Assembly: GCF_042432495.1 (NCBI RefSeq)
Contig: NZ_JBHLXC010000013.1
Span: 1-45,525 of the forward strand
Length of the DNA: 45,525 nucleotides
Direction of reading: 5' to 3'
Origin: Pseudochelatococcus lubricantis
Lineage (GTDB): Bacteria; Pseudomonadota; Alphaproteobacteria; Rhizobiales; Beijerinckiaceae
This document shows positions 1 to 7,843 of the stretch, piece after piece; positions within the stretch are counted from its first letter, which is position 1, and every line of letters starts with the position of its first letter. The translations under genes were made by a program, and so were the position numbers. Under the pieces are notes generated by a model, which ran no database searches, was not told where the DNA came from, and worked only from the letters and a program-made list of their open reading frames with translations.

Positions 1-1368
1 GACCTCGCGCACGGATGCCCCGGCGATCTCGACGATTTCGTCGATTTCCTCCCGCGTGACGACGAGGGGCGGCGCGAAGCCGAGGATGTCGCCGTGCGGC
101 ATGGCGCGCGCGATCAGGCCCCGGTCTCGCGCGGCCTTCGAGACGCGAGCACCGATCTTCAGCGCCGGGTCGAAGAGCGTCCGGCTTTCGCGGTCGGCCA
201 CGAACTCGATGGCGGCCATCAGGCCGACGCCTCGCACCTCGCCGACGATGGGCAACTGGGCGAATGTCTCCTTGAGCTGCGCCTGAAAATAGGCACCCAC
301 CGCGCGGGCGTTGCCGGGCAGGTTTTCCTTCTCGACGATGTCGAGCACCGCGTTAGCCGCCGCCGCGCCGATGGGATGGCCGGAATAGGTGTAGCCGTGC
401 GAGAACGCCCCCACCTTGTCGGCGGCCTCCTCAAGCACCGCGTAAACCTTCTCGCCGACAATCGCGCCCGACAGCGGGAAGTAGGCCGAGGTGAGGCCCT
501 TGGCGACGGTGATGAGATCGGGCTCGATGCCATAATGCTGCGAGCCGAACAGCGAGCCAGTGCGACCGAATCCGGTGATTACCTCGTCGGCGATCAGCAG
601 CACGTCGTGCTTCCTGAGCACGGCCTGGATCGCCGGCCAGTAGCCTTCCGGCGGCGGCGTGATGCCGCCGGTGCCCAGCACCGGCTCGGCGATGAAGGCG
701 CCGACGGTGTCCGGCCCTTCGCGCTCGATCAGCTCGTCGAGTTCGGCGGCGCGGCGGTTCGAGAATTCCTGTTCGGTCTCGCCGGGCCGTGCGCCCCGGT
801 AGTAATGGGGAACGCCTGTATGAAGGATGTTCGGGAGCGGCAGGTCCATGTGGTCGTGGTAGAAGCTCATCCCGGTCATCGAACCAGAAATGACGCTGCA
901 TCCATGGTAGCCGCGCTCGCGCGCGATGATCTTCTTCTTCGCCGGCTTGCCGCGCAGATTGTTGTAATACCAGACGATCTTGGCCTGCGTCTCGTTCGCG
1001 TCGGAGCCCGACATGCCGTAAAAGATCTTGCTCATCCTGCCCGGCGCCATCCGGACGAGACGGTCGGAAAGGATGGCGAGTTCTTCCGTCGTGTGTGCGG
1101 CGTAGGTATGATAATAGGCGAGCTTGTAGGCTTGGCGCGCAATGGCCTCTGCCACCTCCGTGCGGCCGTAGCCGATGTTGACGCAGTAGAGGCCGGCAAA
1201 GCCATCGATCAGCTCGTTGCCGGCGGCGTCCCTGATGCGGATGCCCTTTCCGGTCTCGACGATGGTCGGATCGCCGATCCGGCCGGTCGCGAAATCCTTG
1301 AGTTGCGTGAAGGGATGCAGGACGCTCCGCCGGTCCAGTTCACTGATTTCCTTGATGTTCAATGACAT
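1..1368 (-). CDS. doeD: Class III PLP aminotransferase, probable L-2,4-diaminobutyrate transaminase (3' end outside window)
   Basis: This frame has 456 codons from ATG at 1368 and no stop before the window edge, so a few C-terminal residues are missing. It shows class III aminotransferase marks: the GSDANE segment near residue 121, GYHG at 153, IADEVITGFGR with the cofactor-binding Asp at 261, and TVAKGLTSAY with the Schiff-base Lys at 290. An AAGGAG Shine-Dalgarno lies just before the ATG. It starts 12 bases after doeC, so the two are co-transcribed. Beside ectoine genes it is best read as DoeD, which turns L-2,4-diaminobutyrate into aspartate semialdehyde. The family alone would also allow a taurine- or omega-amino-acid:pyruvate aminotransferase; the specific role is inferred from context. 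Confidence 0.88.
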   Translation of the reverse strand, partial: MSLNIKEISELDRRSVLHPFTQLKDFATGRIGDPTIVETGKGIRIRDAAGNELIDGFAGLYCVNIGYGRTEVAEAIARQAYKLAYYHTYAAHTTEELAILSDRLVRMAPGRMSKIFYGMSGSDANETQAKIVWYYNNLRGKPAKKKIIARERGYHGCSVISGSMTGMSFYHDHMDLPLPNILHTGVPHYYRGARPGETEQEFSNRRAAELDELIEREGPDTVGAFIAEPVLGTGGITPPPEGYWPAIQAVLRKHDVLLIADEVITGFGRTGSLFGSQHYGIEPDLITVAKGLTSAYFPLSGAIVGEKVYAVLEEAADKVGAFSHGYTYSGHPIGAAAANAVLDIVEKENLPGNARAVGAYFQAQLKETFAQLPIVGEVRGVGLMAAIEFVADRESRTLFDPALKIGARVSKAARDRGLIARAMPHGDILGFAPPLVVTREEIDEIVEIAGASVREV

Positions 1369-1380
1369 GTCGTTCTCCTT

Positions 1381-2859
1381 TCACGCGGCCGGATGACCGA
1401 TGCAGACGTATTTCGGCTCAAGGTATTCGGCGAGGCCGTGTCTCGATCCCTCGCGGCCCAGTCCGGATTGTTTCCAGCCGCCGAACGGGATCGGCGCGCC
1501 GGTGAATTTTGGCGTGTTGACGGCGACCATGCCGTATTCCAGCCGGTCCGTGAGACGCATGGCCCGCGCCAGATCGGCCGTGTAGACATAGGCGGCTAGG
1601 CCCATCTCGGTGTCGTTCGCCCGCGCCACGACCTCCTCTTCGCTGTCGAAGGGCAGGATGGCGGCAACGGGCCCGAACGTTTCCTCGCGGGCGATCAGCA
1701 TGTCGTCCGTCACGTCGGCGAGCACGGCCGGCGTGACGAAGTTGCCGGCGAGCGGGCTGTCCTGCGTGCCGGTGACGAGGCGCGCGCCGGCTGCGAGCGC
1801 CTGCGCGATCTGCTGGCGGCATTTGTGCGCGACCGAAGGGCGGGTCATGGGGCCGATGTCCACGCCGTCCGCGAGGCCGTGCCCGACTTTGAGCGCAGCC
1901 GTTGCACGCGCGAATGCCTCCGTGAAACGCTCGTAGCAGGCCCGCTGCACGTAGATGCGGTTCGCGGCGAGGCAGTCCTGCCCGGAAGTCGCGAATTTCG
2001 CGGCCATGCAGCCGTCGACGGCGTTTTCGAGAGGCGCGTCATCGAACACCACGAACGGCGCGTGGCCGCCCAGTTCGAGCGACGCCTTCTTGATCGTCAG
2101 CGCGGACCGGGTAAGAAGAAGCCGTCCGATTTCGGTGGAGCCGGTGAACGAGAAGGCACGCACTTCCGTGTGGTCCAGCAGCCGGCGCGCGAGCGGCGCC
2201 GCCTCTCCCGTGACGACCTGCAGCACGCCCTCCGGCACCCCGGCCTCCTCCGCGAGGCGCGCCAGTGCCAGCGCCGAAAGCGGGGTTTCGGGCGCCGGCT
2301 TCACGATCATGGTGCACCCGGCCGCCAGCGCGGCCCCGGCCTTGCGCGCGATCATCGCGGAGGGAAAGTTCCACGGGGTGATCGCGGCCGTCACACCGAC
2401 GGGCTGCATCTGGACCGACAGGCGACTGCCGCGCAGATGGCTCGGGATCGTCTCGCCATAGGCGCGCTCGCCCTCGGCGGCGAACCAGTCGAGAAACTGC
2501 GCCGCATAGGCGATCTCGCCGCGCGCTTCCGCCAGCGGCTTGCCCTGCTCCGCAGTGATCAGCACCGCAAGATCGTTGGCGTTGCGGCGCATCCCGGCCG
2601 CCCAGGCGCGCAGGATGGCGCCCCGCTCGGCCGGCAGCACATCCCGCCACGCAAGGAAAGCCGTATGCGCCGCTTCCACGGCCCGGTCCACATCCGCGAC
2701 GGAACAGGCGGCGACATCGACGAGATGCTCGCCCGTGGCGGGGTCGATGACCGGGGTCGTCTCCCCCCGCTCGATCCAGCAGCCGGCGACGAAAGCGCGG
2801 CGCTCGGGGAAATCGGGCCGTTCGAGGCGTTTCAGGGCTGCGATGGCAAGGCCTTGCAT
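1381..2859 (-). CDS. doeC: NAD(P)-dependent aldehyde dehydrogenase, probable aspartate-semialdehyde dehydrogenase of ectoine catabolism
   Basis: A 492-residue aldehyde dehydrogenase of the GabD (succinate-semialdehyde dehydrogenase) type. Visible catalytic parts are PWNFP with Asn164, FTGSTEIG near 238, LELGG with general base Glu262, and SGQDC with nucleophile Cys296; EETFGP and PFGGWKQSG follow. The frame stays open to an upstream ATG at 2922, but that one has no Shine-Dalgarno, while GGAG lies 7 bases before the ATG at 2859. It is followed by doeD at 12 bases and is divergent from doeX. In the ectoine pathway DoeC oxidises aspartate semialdehyde to aspartate. By sequence alone it could be a succinate-semialdehyde dehydrogenase; the role is set by context. 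Confidence 0.88.
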   Translation of the reverse strand: MQGLAIAALKRLERPDFPERRAFVAGCWIERGETTPVIDPATGEHLVDVAACSVADVDRAVEAAHTAFLAWRDVLPAERGAILRAWAAGMRRNANDLAVLITAEQGKPLAEARGEIAYAAQFLDWFAAEGERAYGETIPSHLRGSRLSVQMQPVGVTAAITPWNFPSAMIARKAGAALAAGCTMIVKPAPETPLSALALARLAEEAGVPEGVLQVVTGEAAPLARRLLDHTEVRAFSFTGSTEIGRLLLTRSALTIKKASLELGGHAPFVVFDDAPLENAVDGCMAAKFATSGQDCLAANRIYVQRACYERFTEAFARATAALKVGHGLADGVDIGPMTRPSVAHKCRQQIAQALAAGARLVTGTQDSPLAGNFVTPAVLADVTDDMLIAREETFGPVAAILPFDSEEEVVARANDTEMGLAAYVYTADLARAMRLTDRLEYGMVAVNTPKFTGAPIPFGGWKQSGLGREGSRHGLAEYLEPKYVCIGHPAA

Positions 2860-2949
2860 CGAAATACTCCAGCTTGCGGAATCCGTTTCGCTGAGAAGAA
2901 CTGTATCGCCGCTTGCACGCATGTTGACGGCGATAATAACGATTGATAT

Positions 2950-2962
2950 GCAGATTTTCTGC
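2950..2962. promoter_or_regulatory. 13-bp perfect palindrome, candidate DoeX operator
   Basis: GCAGA-TTT-TCTGC is a perfect inverted repeat in the 133-base gap between the divergent doeC and doeX starts, 31 bases before the doeX ATG. A related half, TTCTACGCAGGA, follows about 15 bases on. Lrp/AsnC regulators bind short AT-centred inverted repeats and commonly control themselves and a divergent neighbour. The repeat is seen directly; its use by DoeX is inferred. Confidence 0.4.
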
Positions 2963-2992
2963 GATATATGAAATTCTACGCAGGATTAATGC

Positions 2993-3460
2993 ATGACAGA
3001 GCTTGATCGCGCCGACGTTACCCTTCTCGAAGCCGTGCAGCGAAACAACAGGCTGACGTCCGAGGAGCTGGCGAAGATCGTCAACCTGTCGCCCACCGCC
3101 TGCCAGCGGCGGCTGAAGCGCCTGCGGGCGGAGGGCGTGATCGAGGCCGATGTCTCGATCGTGTCGCCCAGGGCCGTGGGACGCCCCGTTTCCATGATCG
3201 TGCTCGTCTCGCTCGAACGCGAGCGGGCCGACATCGTCGACCGGTTCAAGCAGGCGATCCGCAATACCCGGGAGGTGATGATCGGCTACTACGTCACCGG
3301 CGATGCGGATTTCATCCTCGTCGTCACGGCTCGAGACATGGAAGACTACGAGCAGTTCACGCGGCGGTTCTTCTACGAAAACCCGGACATCAAGGGCTTC
3401 AAGACCATGGTCGTGATGGATCGCGTCAAGGCCGGCTTCGCCTTTCCAATCGACGTATAG
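2993..3460 (+). CDS. doeX: Lrp/AsnC family transcriptional regulator, probable DoeX
   Basis: A 155-residue protein of normal size for the family. It has an N-terminal winged helix (LDRADVTLLEAVQRNNRLTSEE, then SPTACQRRLKRL as recognition helix, residues about 4-40) and a C-terminal RAM/AsnC effector domain (about 65-150) with the GYYVTGDADF segment. The ATG has AGGA 7 bases upstream. It is divergent from doeC-doeD and convergent with ehuA, with only 12 bases between the stops. An AsnC-type gene is a standing member of ectoine utilisation clusters, where it is thought to regulate alongside EnuR. It probably acts on the shared doeC/doeX gap. Confidence 0.87.
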   Translation: MTELDRADVTLLEAVQRNNRLTSEELAKIVNLSPTACQRRLKRLRAEGVIEADVSIVSPRAVGRPVSMIVLVSLERERADIVDRFKQAIRNTREVMIGYYVTGDADFILVVTARDMEDYEQFTRRFFYENPDIKGFKTMVVMDRVKAGFAFPIDV

Positions 3461-3472
3461 ACAGCATTCGGA

Positions 3473-4270
3473 TCACGCGAGCACCGATTGCAGGAAGGCG
3501 CGCGTTTCCGGGTGCTCCGGGCTTCTGAACATCCGCTCCGGATCGCCCTGCTCCACGATGCGCCCCTTGTTGAAGAAGCAGACGCGGTCGGAGACCTCGC
3601 GCGCGAAGCGCATCTCGTGCGTGACGAGCAGCATGGTCAGGTCGTGCTCATGAGCGAGGCTGCGGATGACGCCCAGCACCTCGCCGACGAGTTGCGGGTC
3701 GAGAGCCGAAGTCGGCTCGTCGAACAGCAGCACGCGCGGACGCATGGCGAGCGCCCGCGCGATGGCGACGCGCTGCTGCTGCCCGCCCGAGAGCTGTGCC
3801 GGGAAGTGGTCTTTCTTGTCGGCGAGGCCCACGAGGCCCAGCAGGTCGAGTGCCCTGCCCTCCGCCTCCGCGCGCGGCACGCCGTGGGCCCGCGGCGCTT
3901 CGGTAATGTTGCGCAGCACGCTCATGTGCGGAAACAGGTTGAAGCTCTGGAAAACCATGCCGACGTTGCAGCGGATGGCGCGCAGGTGCTTTTCCGACGC
4001 GCGGAATGCGCCCGCGCCGCCCGGCTGGTGATAGCCGTGGCCGCCCAGCGTCAGCGTGCCTTCCTGAAAGGGCTCCAGCGTCATCAGGATGCGCAGCACC
4101 GTGGACTTGCCGGAACCGGAGGGGCCGATCAGCGTCACCTTCTCGCCGGGCGCCACGGTGAAGCTGAAATCGTCGAGCACGGTGAGCGCGCCGAAGCGCT
4201 TGGTGACGCCGTCGAAACGGATGATGGGCGCGGCGGCCTCTGCCACCGCCGCCAGACTCTGCATCGCCAT
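3473..4270 (-). CDS. ehuA: Ectoine ABC transporter ATP-binding protein EhuA
   Basis: A 265-residue ATPase of the polar amino-acid (PAAT) importer type. Walker A is GPSGSGKST at residues 49-57; the Q-loop lies in VFQSFNLFPHM; the signature is LSGGQQQRVAIARAL, then Walker B LLFDEPTSALD and the H-loop in LLVTHEM. Upstream in-frame starts exist (for example 4282), but ATG at 4270 has GGAGG five bases before it and yields the family N-terminus. It follows ehuD by 65 bases and is the last gene of the long minus-strand eut-ehu run. It energises ectoine/hydroxyectoine uptake with EhuBCD; the substrate follows from the surrounding genes. Confidence 0.88.
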   Translation of the reverse strand: MAMQSLAAVAEAAAPIIRFDGVTKRFGALTVLDDFSFTVAPGEKVTLIGPSGSGKSTVLRILMTLEPFQEGTLTLGGHGYHQPGGAGAFRASEKHLRAIRCNVGMVFQSFNLFPHMSVLRNITEAPRAHGVPRAEAEGRALDLLGLVGLADKKDHFPAQLSGGQQQRVAIARALAMRPRVLLFDEPTSALDPQLVGEVLGVIRSLAHEHDLTMLLVTHEMRFAREVSDRVCFFNKGRIVEQGDPERMFRSPEHPETRAFLQSVLA

Positions 4271-4335
4271 GACGGCCTCCATGCGGCTGTTGATTGTGTC
4301 GGGTTGTCTCGAATGGATCATGTCTGCAACGCTTC

Positions 4336-5028
4336 TCATTTCAGCGGAACGCCCGCTTTCGGCAGCCGGCGTTCGAGCTGATGGATGGCGGCGGAGCAGA
4401 TGAGCGTCAGCAGCAGGAAGATGACGCCGACCATGGTGAGCGGCAGCAGATATTGATACGTCTGCTCCCCGATCATGTTGGCGAGGCCGAGCATCTCCAG
4501 AATGGTAATGACGGACAGCACCGGCGTCTCCTTGAACATCGCCACCGCGTAGTTGCCCATGGCGGGCACGATGCGCGGCACCACCTGCGGGATGACGATG
4601 TCCCGGTAGACCGTGAGCCGGGAGAGATTGAGCGCCGTTGCCGCCTCCCATTGCCCGCGCGGAATGGCGTCGATGCCGCCCCGGTACACCTCGGACGTGT
4701 AGGCGGAATACTGCAGCCCCAGCGCCAGTACGCCGGTGAGGAACGCCGGCATCACGACGCCGTAGTCCGGCAGAACATAGTAGAGGAAGAAAAGCTGCAC
4801 CAGCAGTGGCGTGTCGCGCAGGAATTCCACCACGAACGCCGTCGTCCACGAAACAGCCCTTATCCGGCTGCGGCGCAGCAGGGCGAAGACGAGCCCCATG
4901 ACGATGGCGATGGCGAAGCCCGCGAGCGCCGCCTTCACCGTGACCGTCAGGCCGATCAGCAGGATCGGCAGGATGGATGTCGCGAACGCCAGCGGCGTCG
5001 AGGTATCCCATGCAAGGCCGTACATCAT
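4336..5028 (-). CDS. ehuD: Ectoine ABC transporter permease EhuD
   Basis: A 230-residue inner-membrane permease of the HisMQ/GlnP family with several hydrophobic segments and the EFLRDTPLLVQLFFLYY motif near residues 65-85. The EAA-type coupling loop (GQWEAATALNLSR...IVIPQVVPRIVPAMGN) contacts the ATPase. The start overlaps the ehuC stop by four bases (the ATGA arrangement), indicating translational coupling; a second Met follows at once. A long open frame runs upstream of this start, but that part is antisense noise across ehuC. It should form the channel with EhuC. Confidence 0.87.
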   Translation of the reverse strand: MMYGLAWDTSTPLAFATSILPILLIGLTVTVKAALAGFAIAIVMGLVFALLRRSRIRAVSWTTAFVVEFLRDTPLLVQLFFLYYVLPDYGVVMPAFLTGVLALGLQYSAYTSEVYRGGIDAIPRGQWEAATALNLSRLTVYRDIVIPQVVPRIVPAMGNYAVAMFKETPVLSVITILEMLGLANMIGEQTYQYLLPLTMVGVIFLLLTLICSAAIHQLERRLPKAGVPLK

Positions 5029-5690
5029 GCGTGCGCCGCCTTCGGAAATGCCGCCCCGCGCCTGACCAGCCGCTCGATGAGCCGCATGATCGCCGCGAGG
5101 ACCAGCGCCATGAGAAAGTAGCCGATCAGCGTTAGCGTGTAGACGGTCGTGCTGTCGAGCGTGAGGTTGCGGATGGACTGCGCTCGAAAGGTGAGATCGG
5201 CGATCGAGATCAGCGACACCAGCGACGACAGCTTCAGCGTGTCGATGGCGAGGTTGCCGAAGGCCGGCATCATCTCGACGAGGCTCTGCGGCAGCACGAT
5301 ATGGAACAGCGTGTGCCGGCGGCTGAAGTTCAGCGCCCGCGCGGCTTCGAGCTGCTGCTGCGGCACGGCCAGCAGCGCCCCGCGCACGATTTCCGCGCCA
5401 TAGCCGCCCGCGTGCAGCGACAGGCCGATGATGCCGGTCGTCACCGGATCGAACGACAGCCCGATCAGCGGCAGGGCGTAGTACAGCCAGAACAGCTGCA
5501 CGAGCAGCGACGTGCCGCGGAAGATTTCCGTGTAGCACAGGGCGACGAAGGCCGGTATCCGCCCGCCCTCGACACGGGCGATGCCGGCCGCGAACGACAG
5601 CAGCCCGCCGATCACGATGGAAACGAACGTGATCTCGGCGGTGACCAGCGCACCCTGCGCCAGCGATGGCAGGTAGGAAAGCCAGTTCAT
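5025..5690 (-). CDS. ehuC: Ectoine ABC transporter permease EhuC
   Basis: A 221-residue PAAT permease with an N-terminal TAEITFVSIVIGGLLSF membrane segment, the YTEIFRGTSLLVQLFWLYY motif, and an EAA loop around QQQLEAARALNFSRR. A strong AAGGAGGGG Shine-Dalgarno lies five bases before the ATG. It is followed by ehuD with a four-base overlap and is separated from ehuB by a 168-base gap that carries an inverted-repeat element. With EhuD it forms the membrane channel of the importer. Confidence 0.88.
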   Translation of the reverse strand: MNWLSYLPSLAQGALVTAEITFVSIVIGGLLSFAAGIARVEGGRIPAFVALCYTEIFRGTSLLVQLFWLYYALPLIGLSFDPVTTGIIGLSLHAGGYGAEIVRGALLAVPQQQLEAARALNFSRRHTLFHIVLPQSLVEMMPAFGNLAIDTLKLSSLVSLISIADLTFRAQSIRNLTLDSTTVYTLTLIGYFLMALVLAAIMRLIERLVRRGAAFPKAAHA

Positions 5691-5709
5691 CGGCGCCCCT
5701 CCTTTATGG

Positions 5710-5810
5710 CGTTTTCGAGCGAAGCGGATGCCCGCTCGCGTGAGGAAAACACGTTAAACCAGAAAATCAGAGCGTTTCGGCGTTTCCGTGAAGCGACGAA
5801 ACGCTCTCAT
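5710..5810. repeat. RIME-like intergenic palindromic element with an 11-bp perfect stem
   Basis: The ehuB-ehuC gap contains two nested palindromes. The first has arms GCGTTTTC and GAAAACAC around GAGCG/CGCTC. The second is AGAGCGTTTCG (5769-5779) and CGAAACGCTCT (5797-5807), a perfect 11-bp stem with a 17-base loop. The wording (GCGTTTTCGAGCGAAG...CGTGAGGAAAAC) looks like the rhizobial intergenic mosaic repeats that I recall. In the transcript it would form strong hairpins downstream of ehuB, where importer operons often keep binding-protein message more abundant than permease message. The repeat is seen; family and function are inferred. Confidence 0.5.
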
Positions 5811-5858
5811 GAAGATAAGGGAACTGGCCCACCGGCGCGGCCCGGCAACCACGCGCCG

Positions 5859-6749
5859 TCACTTGCCTGCGCACAACTCCGCGACATTGACGGACTGCGC
5901 GGCCGTGATGCTTTCCTCGCTCAGGCCGTAGGTCTTCAGAATCTGGCGGTAGGCATCCGTCTTCCGGAAGGCGACCAGCGCCTCGTTGAAGGCGTCGCGC
6001 AGTTCCTTGTCCTCGGGCCGGAAGGAAAAGCCACCGTAGTTACGCACCGGCTTGCCGTTCACAACCGGGTCGGCGAAGGGGCTCACCTGCTCCACATCCT
6101 CGCGCCCCTTCGCCAGGTTGAACACCGTGAGTTCGGTCGCGGCATAAGCGTCGGCGCGGCTTTGCACGGTGGCGAGCGCGTCGGCGTTGGCCTTGATGAA
6201 CACCACCTGATCGTCCTTCACGCCAACGGCGCGCAGAAAGTCGATGTTGTTGGCGCCCGATACCACCGCCACCTTCAGGCCCGGGTCCTTCGCGACATCG
6301 GCATAGGTGGTGAACTTCTTCGGGTTGCCCTTCTTGACGAGCAGCCCCTCGCCGTAGCTGGAATTGGGCTCGCTGAAGCTCACCTGCTTGCAGCGCTCCG
6401 GCGAGATGTTCTGCTCCGCCGCCACGAAATCCCAACGTCTGGCCTTGAGGCCCGGAATGAGGGTGCCGAAGGGCGTCACCGTCCAGTTGATCTCCGCGAT
6501 GCCGAGCGTCTTCAGCACCGCGATCGCAACCTCCGGCCCGATGCCGGCGGCCGTGCCGTCTTCCTTCATGAAGCCGTAGGGCACCTCGTTGGCGGTGGCG
6601 ACGCGGATGTAGCCCTGCTTCTTCGCCTCTTCCAGCGTCAGGGCCCGGGCGCCGGACGCGAAGGCGGTGGCCAGCGCCAGCGATGCGACCGTGCACGAGA
6701 TGACCTTCTTCCACGATATAGCGTTTTTCCGGAATATAGCTTTTTTCAT
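5859..6749 (-). CDS. ehuB: Ectoine/hydroxyectoine-binding periplasmic protein EhuB
   Basis: A 296-residue family 3 solute-binding protein. A signal peptide is clear: MKKAIFRK basic start, hydrophobic VASLALATAFA, and a cleavage site around GARA-LT (residue about 36). The mature part opens with IRVATANEVPYGFM, the region that in characterised EhuB lines the ligand pocket, and includes LIPGLKARRWDFVAAEQ and SPERC. GAGGAG lies six bases before the ATG. It is downstream of eutE and first of the transporter genes. It captures the compatible solute in the periplasm; ectoine specificity comes from resemblance and context. Confidence 0.87.
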   Translation of the reverse strand: MKKAIFRKNAISWKKVISCTVASLALATAFASGARALTLEEAKKQGYIRVATANEVPYGFMKEDGTAAGIGPEVAIAVLKTLGIAEINWTVTPFGTLIPGLKARRWDFVAAEQNISPERCKQVSFSEPNSSYGEGLLVKKGNPKKFTTYADVAKDPGLKVAVVSGANNIDFLRAVGVKDDQVVFIKANADALATVQSRADAYAATELTVFNLAKGREDVEQVSPFADPVVNGKPVRNYGGFSFRPEDKELRDAFNEALVAFRKTDAYRQILKTYGLSEESITAAQSVNVAELCAGK

Positions 6750-6781
6750 CGTTGACTCCTCTGGTTGTTCTGATTGCTGGG

Positions 6782-6834
6782 GCCGGGTTGTCCCGGCTCC
6801 GCGTTTTCCCGGGGCGACCGGCCGATCTGCCCCG
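6782..6834. promoter_or_regulatory. Two tandem hairpins in the eutE-ehuB gap
   Basis: Directly after the eutE stop lie GCCCCG (6829-6834) and CGGGGC (6810-6815), arms of a 6-bp stem. Next is GCCGGG-TTGT-CCCGGC (6782-6797), a perfect 6-bp stem with a four-base loop. There is no U-run, so this is more likely a processing or attenuation element between catabolic and transport genes than a full terminator. The stems are seen directly; the role is inferred. Confidence 0.35.
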
Positions 6835-7839
6835 TCAGCTTGCCGTTGTCGCGATCACGAACAGGCAATCGCCCTGCTGGACGAGGCCGGGGAAGTGCCG
6901 GGCCGCGAGAACCCCGTCAAGCGCCGCGCGTATTTCCGCCGGCGCCGCGCCGGTGCGGTCGACGGGATGGATGCGCGCGATCACCTCTCCCCGCGCGACG
7001 GGCTCTCCGAGATCGCGGGCGAAGGCGACGAGCCCGGCGTTCTCCGCGAAGGCGAAGCAGTCCGGCGAGGGCATGGCGAGGAAGCGGCCCGGCGCGCCCT
7101 CGGGATCGCCGGCGAGAATGCCGGCGTGCTTCAGCACGTTGCGCGCTCCCCGCCGCGCGATCGCGGCCGTCGTGGCGGAAGCCGTGCCGCCGCCGCCGAG
7201 TTCCGTTGTCACGAAAACCTTGCCCATTGCCTCGACCGTGGTGTCGAACATGCCCACGGCGTCGATCTCACGCATGCGCATGGCATAGGGCGCGGCGAAC
7301 GCCGCCACGGCCTCGAACGAGCGGCGCTCCTGTTCCTTGTCGTCAAGTTCATGGGCCGCCGCGTAAGGCAGGAAATCCAGCGTGCGGCCGCCCGAGTGGA
7401 AGTCCAGCACGATATCCGCGCGCGGCACGAGATGCCGGGTGACGAAATCGGCGATCTTGCCGGTGACCGTGCCGGTGGGGCTGCCGGGAAAGCTGCGGTT
7501 GAGGTTGCCCCTGTCGATGGGCGACGTGCGCGTGCCGGCGCGGAAAGCGGGGTAATTCATGGCGGGCAGGATGATGACCCGCCCCCGCACGGCCGCGGGG
7601 TCGAGTTCCCGCGCCAGCTCGAACAGGGCAATGGGCCCCTCGTATTCGTCGCCGTGGTTGCCGCCGGTCAGCAGCGCCGTGGGGCCGTCGCCGTCGCCGA
7701 TGACGGCGATCGGTATCATCACGGAACCCCAGGCGCTGTCGTCGCGGCTGTAGGGCAGGCGCAGGTAGCCGTGCTGCGCGCCGCCGCCATCGAGGTCGAC
7801 GGTGGGCGTCACGGGAGAGGGAGGCAACAGATCGCTCAC
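6835..7839 (-). CDS. eutE: N-alpha-acetyl-L-2,4-diaminobutyrate deacetylase EutE/DoeB
   Basis: A 334-residue zinc hydrolase of the succinylglutamate desuccinylase/aspartoacylase (M14-like) family. Zinc ligands appear as GGNHGDEYEG (His62, Glu65) and DFHSGG (His148); TTELGGGG carries the likely catalytic Glu213. The start is GTG at 7839, four bases after the eutD stop, with AAGGA eight bases upstream. It belongs to the eutBCDE run. In the pathway it removes acetate from N-acetyl-L-2,4-diaminobutyrate made by EutD, giving L-2,4-diaminobutyrate for DoeD. The C-terminal third resembles a lipoyl-like fold common in this subfamily. Confidence 0.9.
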   Translation of the reverse strand: MSDLLPPSPVTPTVDLDGGGAQHGYLRLPYSRDDSAWGSVMIPIAVIGDGDGPTALLTGGNHGDEYEGPIALFELARELDPAAVRGRVIILPAMNYPAFRAGTRTSPIDRGNLNRSFPGSPTGTVTGKIADFVTRHLVPRADIVLDFHSGGRTLDFLPYAAAHELDDKEQERRSFEAVAAFAAPYAMRMREIDAVGMFDTTVEAMGKVFVTTELGGGGTASATTAAIARRGARNVLKHAGILAGDPEGAPGRFLAMPSPDCFAFAENAGLVAFARDLGEPVARGEVIARIHPVDRTGAAPAEIRAALDGVLAARHFPGLVQQGDCLFVIATTAS

Positions 7840-7843
7840 GGTC

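Noticed and set aside
94..1365. 423-codon plus-strand frame
   Set aside because: It is antisense to the transaminase, whose motifs and Shine-Dalgarno are clear; high GC makes such frames common.
4271..5011. Upstream extension of the ehuA frame to 512 codons
   Set aside because: The added part overlaps ehuD out of frame and reads as low-complexity noise; ATG 4270 has a good Shine-Dalgarno.
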